Shown: piece by piece, positions 21,767 to 24,304 of the stretch | Numbering within the stretch: the stretch's first letter is position 1 | Layout: each line of letters starts with the position of its first letter | Position numbers and translations under genes: made by a program | Notes under the pieces: model-generated | Seen by the model: the letters and a program-made list of their open reading frames with translations, nothing else | The model's database searches: none | Told to the model about the DNA's origin: nothing | NCBI GenBank assembly: GCA_910578455.1 | Contig: CAJTQA010000048.1 | Coordinates: forward strand, 1 to 24,304 | Source: an uncultured Dorea sp. | GTDB taxonomy: Bacteria; Bacillota; Clostridia; Lachnospirales; Lachnospiraceae | Length of the DNA: 24,304 nt | Direction: 5' to 3'

Positions 21767-23161
21767 TTATTTTTCCTGTTTCCGGATGCTTGTCCGCGTC
21801 CAGTCAGACCTCATCAGGAACACAAGAAATACAACCGCGCTGCAGCTCCACGTAAGGGGATACGCCCATGGGAGCAGCCTGAAATCATGCCGGATATTAA
21901 GCACCGCAGTCACATATATGATCCGAACCCCACACCAGAATGCAAGCATGGCGGCCATCGGGATAAAAGATTTTCCGCACCCACGCAATACTCCTGCCGC
22001 ACAATGCGAAAACGCCAGCAGGAAGAAGAACAGGCTGACGGTCCTCGCCTGGGCCGCCCCAAAAGCAATCGCCTTCTCGGCATCGACAAAAAGCTTAAGC
22101 GCCGCAGGGCACCAAAGGTAGAACGCGATGCCCACCGTCTCCGCAGTCGCCATCCCGAACACGATGCCAAAGGCCGCGCCCTTTTTTGCCCTGTCCGGCC
22201 GGGTCGCCCCCAGGTTCTGGCTGATAAAGGTAGGCAGAGCCATCGCCATGCTCATGATCGGCAAAAACACAAATCCCTCTATCTTTTGGTACGCTCCAAC
22301 CCCGGACATGGCATAAGCCCCAAAAGAATTAATATTCGTCTGAACGACAATGTTCCCGATGCTGATGACCGAGTTCTGTATGCCTGCCGGAAGGCCCTGC
22401 CTGAGCACATCTCCAATCATCTTGGTGTCGAACGTAAGTTTTCGGAAGTCAAGCCTTATGTCCTCCTCTTCCCTGCACATGTGAATCATGCACAGCGCCA
22501 TGCTGACGCCCTGAGAAAATACCGTCGCAGCCGCGGCCCCCATGACGCCCCAGCGGAACACCGCCACAAAGACCAGGTCCAGCGCCACATTCAGCACAGA
22601 AGAAAATGCCAGGTAAAAAAGTGGATGGAGGCTGTCTCCCAGCGCCCTCATCACGGACATGCAGATGTTGAACATAATGACCGTGGAAACGCCTGCAAAA
22701 TATATCCTGAAATATGTCATGGATTCCGGCATGACATCGGCGGGTATCTGCATCCACCGAAGTATGTAAGGAATCATGAGAAATCCTGCTATCGTCGCCC
22801 CCGCAGACGCAATCAGCCCGAATAATACATTCGCATGAATCGCACGGCTTACATTTTTCTTATCCCGCGCCCCGAAATAGTGCGATATCACTACACCGCC
22901 GCCTACCGACACTCCGTTAAAGAACCCTATGATCAAAAAGATTATGCTGCCTGAGGAGCTGACCGCCGCAAATGCACTGTTGCTCCCAAAATTTCCAATT
23001 ACCCATGCATCTGCCAAATTATAAAACTGCTGCAAAGTCTGCCCCAGGAATATGGGCACAGCGAACGCCAAAAGCCCCCGTCCAATCGCACCCTCCGTCA
23101 GATCCCGCGAAGACGCGCCAGGTTCCGGCTTTTTTATCTTACCAATAAACTTTGCCATCAT
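21767..23161 (-). CDS. MATE-family multidrug/metabolite exporter
   Basis: 464 aa with twelve predicted hydrophobic helices in two related halves. The start GLLAFAVPIFLGQTLQQFYNLADAWVIGNF is typical of the MATE (NorM/DinF-type) family: cation-coupled efflux of drugs or metabolites; the substrate is unknown. GGAGG lies 5 nt before an ATG at 23161 and 8 nt before the next ATG at 23158; either may be used, and a TTG at 23173 overlaps the SD and is unlikely. It is transcribed from its own promoter, just upstream of the trp operon on the same strand. Confidence 0.92.
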   Translation of the reverse strand: MMAKFIGKIKKPEPGASSRDLTEGAIGRGLLAFAVPIFLGQTLQQFYNLADAWVIGNFGSNSAFAAVSSSGSIIFLIIGFFNGVSVGGGVVISHYFGARDKKNVSRAIHANVLFGLIASAGATIAGFLMIPYILRWMQIPADVMPESMTYFRIYFAGVSTVIMFNICMSVMRALGDSLHPLFYLAFSSVLNVALDLVFVAVFRWGVMGAAAATVFSQGVSMALCMIHMCREEEDIRLDFRKLTFDTKMIGDVLRQGLPAGIQNSVISIGNIVVQTNINSFGAYAMSGVGAYQKIEGFVFLPIMSMAMALPTFISQNLGATRPDRAKKGAAFGIVFGMATAETVGIAFYLWCPAALKLFVDAEKAIAFGAAQARTVSLFFFLLAFSHCAAGVLRGCGKSFIPMAAMLAFWCGVRIIYVTAVLNIRHDFRLLPWAYPLTWSCSAVVFLVFLMRSDWTRTSIRKQEK

Positions 23162-23250
23162 CAAAGCCTCCAATTATATCTTGTCCTTACCCAAATCACT
23201 TTTTTACAGTCTTTGCGGCAACCGCAGCATCCGGCACGGACAGCAACTCT

Positions 23251-23279
23251 ATCATAACACCATTACGCAAAAGCTCCAA
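23251..23279 (-). promoter_or_regulatory. Promoter of the MATE gene
   Basis: TTGGAG (23274-23279) and TATGAT (23251-23256) on the minus strand with a 17-nt spacer and a TG one base before the -10. The leader of about 80 nt contains the small hairpin TGCGGTTGCCGCA. Confidence 0.6.
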
Positions 23280-23286
23280 GCAGTAA

Positions 23287-23316
23287 TTTACAATTATCAC
23301 CTATGCATGCTATAAT
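23287..23316 (+). promoter_or_regulatory. Promoter of the YkgJ-type gene
   Basis: TTTACA (23287-23292) and TATAAT (23311-23316) with an 18-nt spacer; TGC precedes the -10 (extended). It is back to back with the MATE promoter. Confidence 0.7.
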
Positions 23317-23348
23317 GGGATATCACGACTTGCGACAGAGGTATACAT

Positions 23349-23996
23349 ATGCTTAGAGAAATCAATCTTTCTGAAGTTTCCGACGGAAAATTATATGAGA
23401 GCAATGACATGGCAAAAACTGACTGCCAGGGGTGCGCCGGCTGCAGCGACTGCTGCCGGGGGATGGGAAACTCCGTTATCCTCGACCCCTTCGATGTATT
23501 TCGCCTGTCACTCCATTTTTCAAAAAATTTTGAGGAATTGGTGGCAGATTTTCTGGAATTAAATGTAGCAGACGGCATCATCCTGCCAAACCTACGGATG
23601 ACAGGACCGAACGAAAGCTGCGTTTTTTTAGATCAGGACGGACGATGCACCGTCCACGTGGCACGCCCCGGGCTCTGCCGCCTCTTTCCCCTGGGAAGAT
23701 ATTATGAAAACGGTTCCTTCCGGTATTTCCTGCAAGTACACGAATGTCCTAAGCAGAACAAAACAAAGATAAAGATAAAAAAATGGCTGGACACCGAAAA
23801 CCTCCGCCAATACGAAAAGTTTGTCACAGACTGGCATTACTATCTCAGAGAACGGCAGGAGACCGCCATGCAGGCAGAAGATGCCGCTACTGTCAAGATT
23901 CTGAGCATGGACATCCTGAGGCGTTTTTATCTTCCTCCCTATGAGAAAAATGCGGATTTCTATACACAGTTTTACGCGCATATGAATATGAAATAG
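23349..23996 (+). CDS. YkgJ-family cysteine-cluster protein
   Basis: 215 aa. The cluster C26-x2-C29-x2-C32-x2-C35-C36 and later Cys91, Cys100, Cys110 (in RPGLCRLFPLG) and Cys133 match the PF03692 (YkgJ, CxxCxxCC) pattern, thought to bind zinc or an iron-sulfur cluster. The C-terminal third is helical and basic. The cellular role of the family is not settled. No signal peptide or membrane segment. The ATG follows GAGGT; the gene has its own promoter and ends at the bidirectional terminator 23995-24027. Confidence 0.85.
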   Translation: MLREINLSEVSDGKLYESNDMAKTDCQGCAGCSDCCRGMGNSVILDPFDVFRLSLHFSKNFEELVADFLELNVADGIILPNLRMTGPNESCVFLDQDGRCTVHVARPGLCRLFPLGRYYENGSFRYFLQVHECPKQNKTKIKIKKWLDTENLRQYEKFVTDWHYYLRERQETAMQAEDAATVKILSMDILRRFYLPPYEKNADFYTQFYAHMNMK

Positions 23997-24027
23997 AAGA
24001 AGTCCGAAAAACCTTCGGACTTCTTCT
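23995..24027. terminator. Bidirectional terminator
   Basis: AGAAGAAGTCCGAA pairs perfectly with TTCGGACTTCTTCT around a 5-nt loop. It lies between the convergent ends of the YkgJ-type gene and the partial gene at 24043. The U tracts are interrupted (TTCTTCT), so it is called mainly on stem strength and place. Confidence 0.75.
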
Positions 24028-24042
24028 GCCATATCATTTCAC

Positions 24043-24252
24043 TTATTTCCATTTTAATGTATAATATCCGGACGACGTGGAAGTGCCTCTCTGCACTTTG
24101 ATATAATAAGTGCCTTTCGGCCATTTGCCATTGGATTTCAATATTTTTTGATCATTCCCGTATAGGTTCTGCGTACCTCCTCTAACTTTTTTTCCGCCCT
24201 TATACACAATAACTTTAAGCGACTCATTTGAACCAGTAGTCACGGTAATAAT
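24043..24252 (-). pseudogene. C-terminal remnant of a secreted-type repeat/beta-domain protein, cut at the right
   Basis: The frame ends WPKGTYYIKVQRGTSTSSGYYTLKWK-like (key end residues YYTLKWK-stop) after SLKVIVYKGGKKVRG, a beta-rich pattern resembling pre-peptidase C-terminal or bacterial Ig-type modules at the ends of clostridial surface proteins. No ATG or SD is found. Going upstream the frame stays open to the window edge but passes through the hairpin at 24257-24279, where the residues (N-P-H-L-K-W-G) no longer look like this domain. It is most likely the 3' end of a gene interrupted by an inserted element; the first part of the gene is not visible. Confidence 0.55.
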
Positions 24253-24256
24253 CACC

Positions 24257-24304
24257 AACCCCCACTTCAAGTGGGGGTTTGAAAAACGCCCCCAAGGGCT
24301 CTGT
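24257..24304. mobile_element. Possible end of an IS200/IS605-type element
   Basis: AACCCCCACTT and AAGTGGGGGTT form a near-perfect hairpin with a 1-3 nt loop (24257-24279) and no U tract on either side, followed to the edge by a second G/C-rich stretch (GCCCCCAAGGGC). Subterminal GC hairpins of this CCCCACTT...AAGTGGGG type are characteristic of IS200/IS605 (TnpA/TnpB) ends. It coincides with the breakpoint of the gene at 24043. No transposase gene is in the window, so the assignment rests on the hairpin and the disruption. Confidence 0.45.

Noticed and set aside
21887..22825. 312-aa plus-strand frame rich in Arg and His
   Set aside because: It is antisense to the MATE gene; the Arg/His/Pro richness is what the complement of hydrophobic codons gives, and there is no SD.

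Overview
The window looks like a chromosomal segment from a gut-type Lachnospiraceae/Clostridia bacterium (Firmicutes). This is inferred from strong AGGAGG-type ribosome binding sites, a tryptophan T-box, a fused CobA-HemD, a four-cysteine L33, the order rpmG-secE-nusG-rplK-rplA-rplJ-rplL, a compact FNT channel and trpXYZ-type transport genes. Species cannot be named from sequence alone. Most genes lie on the minus strand, and most of the content is housekeeping.

Region 1 (1-5629, minus): an operon of an EamA transporter, hemB, cobI, hemC and cobA-hemD. It converts 5-aminolevulinate to uroporphyrinogen III, then precorrin-2 (sirohydrochlorin branch), and supplies the C20 methyltransferase of corrin synthesis. 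Between this operon and the left edge is a complete cobalamin riboswitch (231-458, minus) with its own -10 box. It must control a gene mostly or wholly outside the window.

Region 2 (5640-9740): divergent from region 1 are a TIGR02206/YwaF-like membrane protein and an unrecognised 116-aa protein. These end in a bidirectional terminator shared with a minus-strand pair, coaBC and a compact formate/nitrite-type channel. Divergent from coaBC is an ECF S component, possibly for pantothenate, then a tRNA-Trp(CCA) and another bidirectional terminator.

Region 3 (9742-13651, minus): a PfkB-family sugar kinase translationally coupled to a membrane hybrid histidine kinase with two receiver domains.

Region 4 (13661-17511, minus): rpmG-secE-nusG-rplK-rplA from one promoter and rplJ-rplL from a second. 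Control elements read directly from sequence are an L10 leader with attenuator and two look-alikes of the 23S rRNA L1 site, one before rplK and one before rplA. A duplicated palindromic repeat sits between rplK and rplA. rplL ends at a strong terminator and is not followed by rpoB.

Region 5 (17551-24304): a membrane-anchored C39-like protease; a trpXYZ-type ABC transporter behind a T-box whose specifier reads UGG (Trp); a MATE exporter; a divergent YkgJ-type cysteine-cluster protein; and, at the right edge, the C-terminal piece of a secreted-type protein apparently cut by an IS200/IS605-like hairpin end.

I did not find a clearly new multi-gene defence or metabolic system. The observations most worth following are the twin L1 sites, the repeat pair inside the ribosomal operon, the two-hairpin rpmG leader, the PfkB/hybrid-kinase pair, the rplL-rpoB break and the edge insertion.
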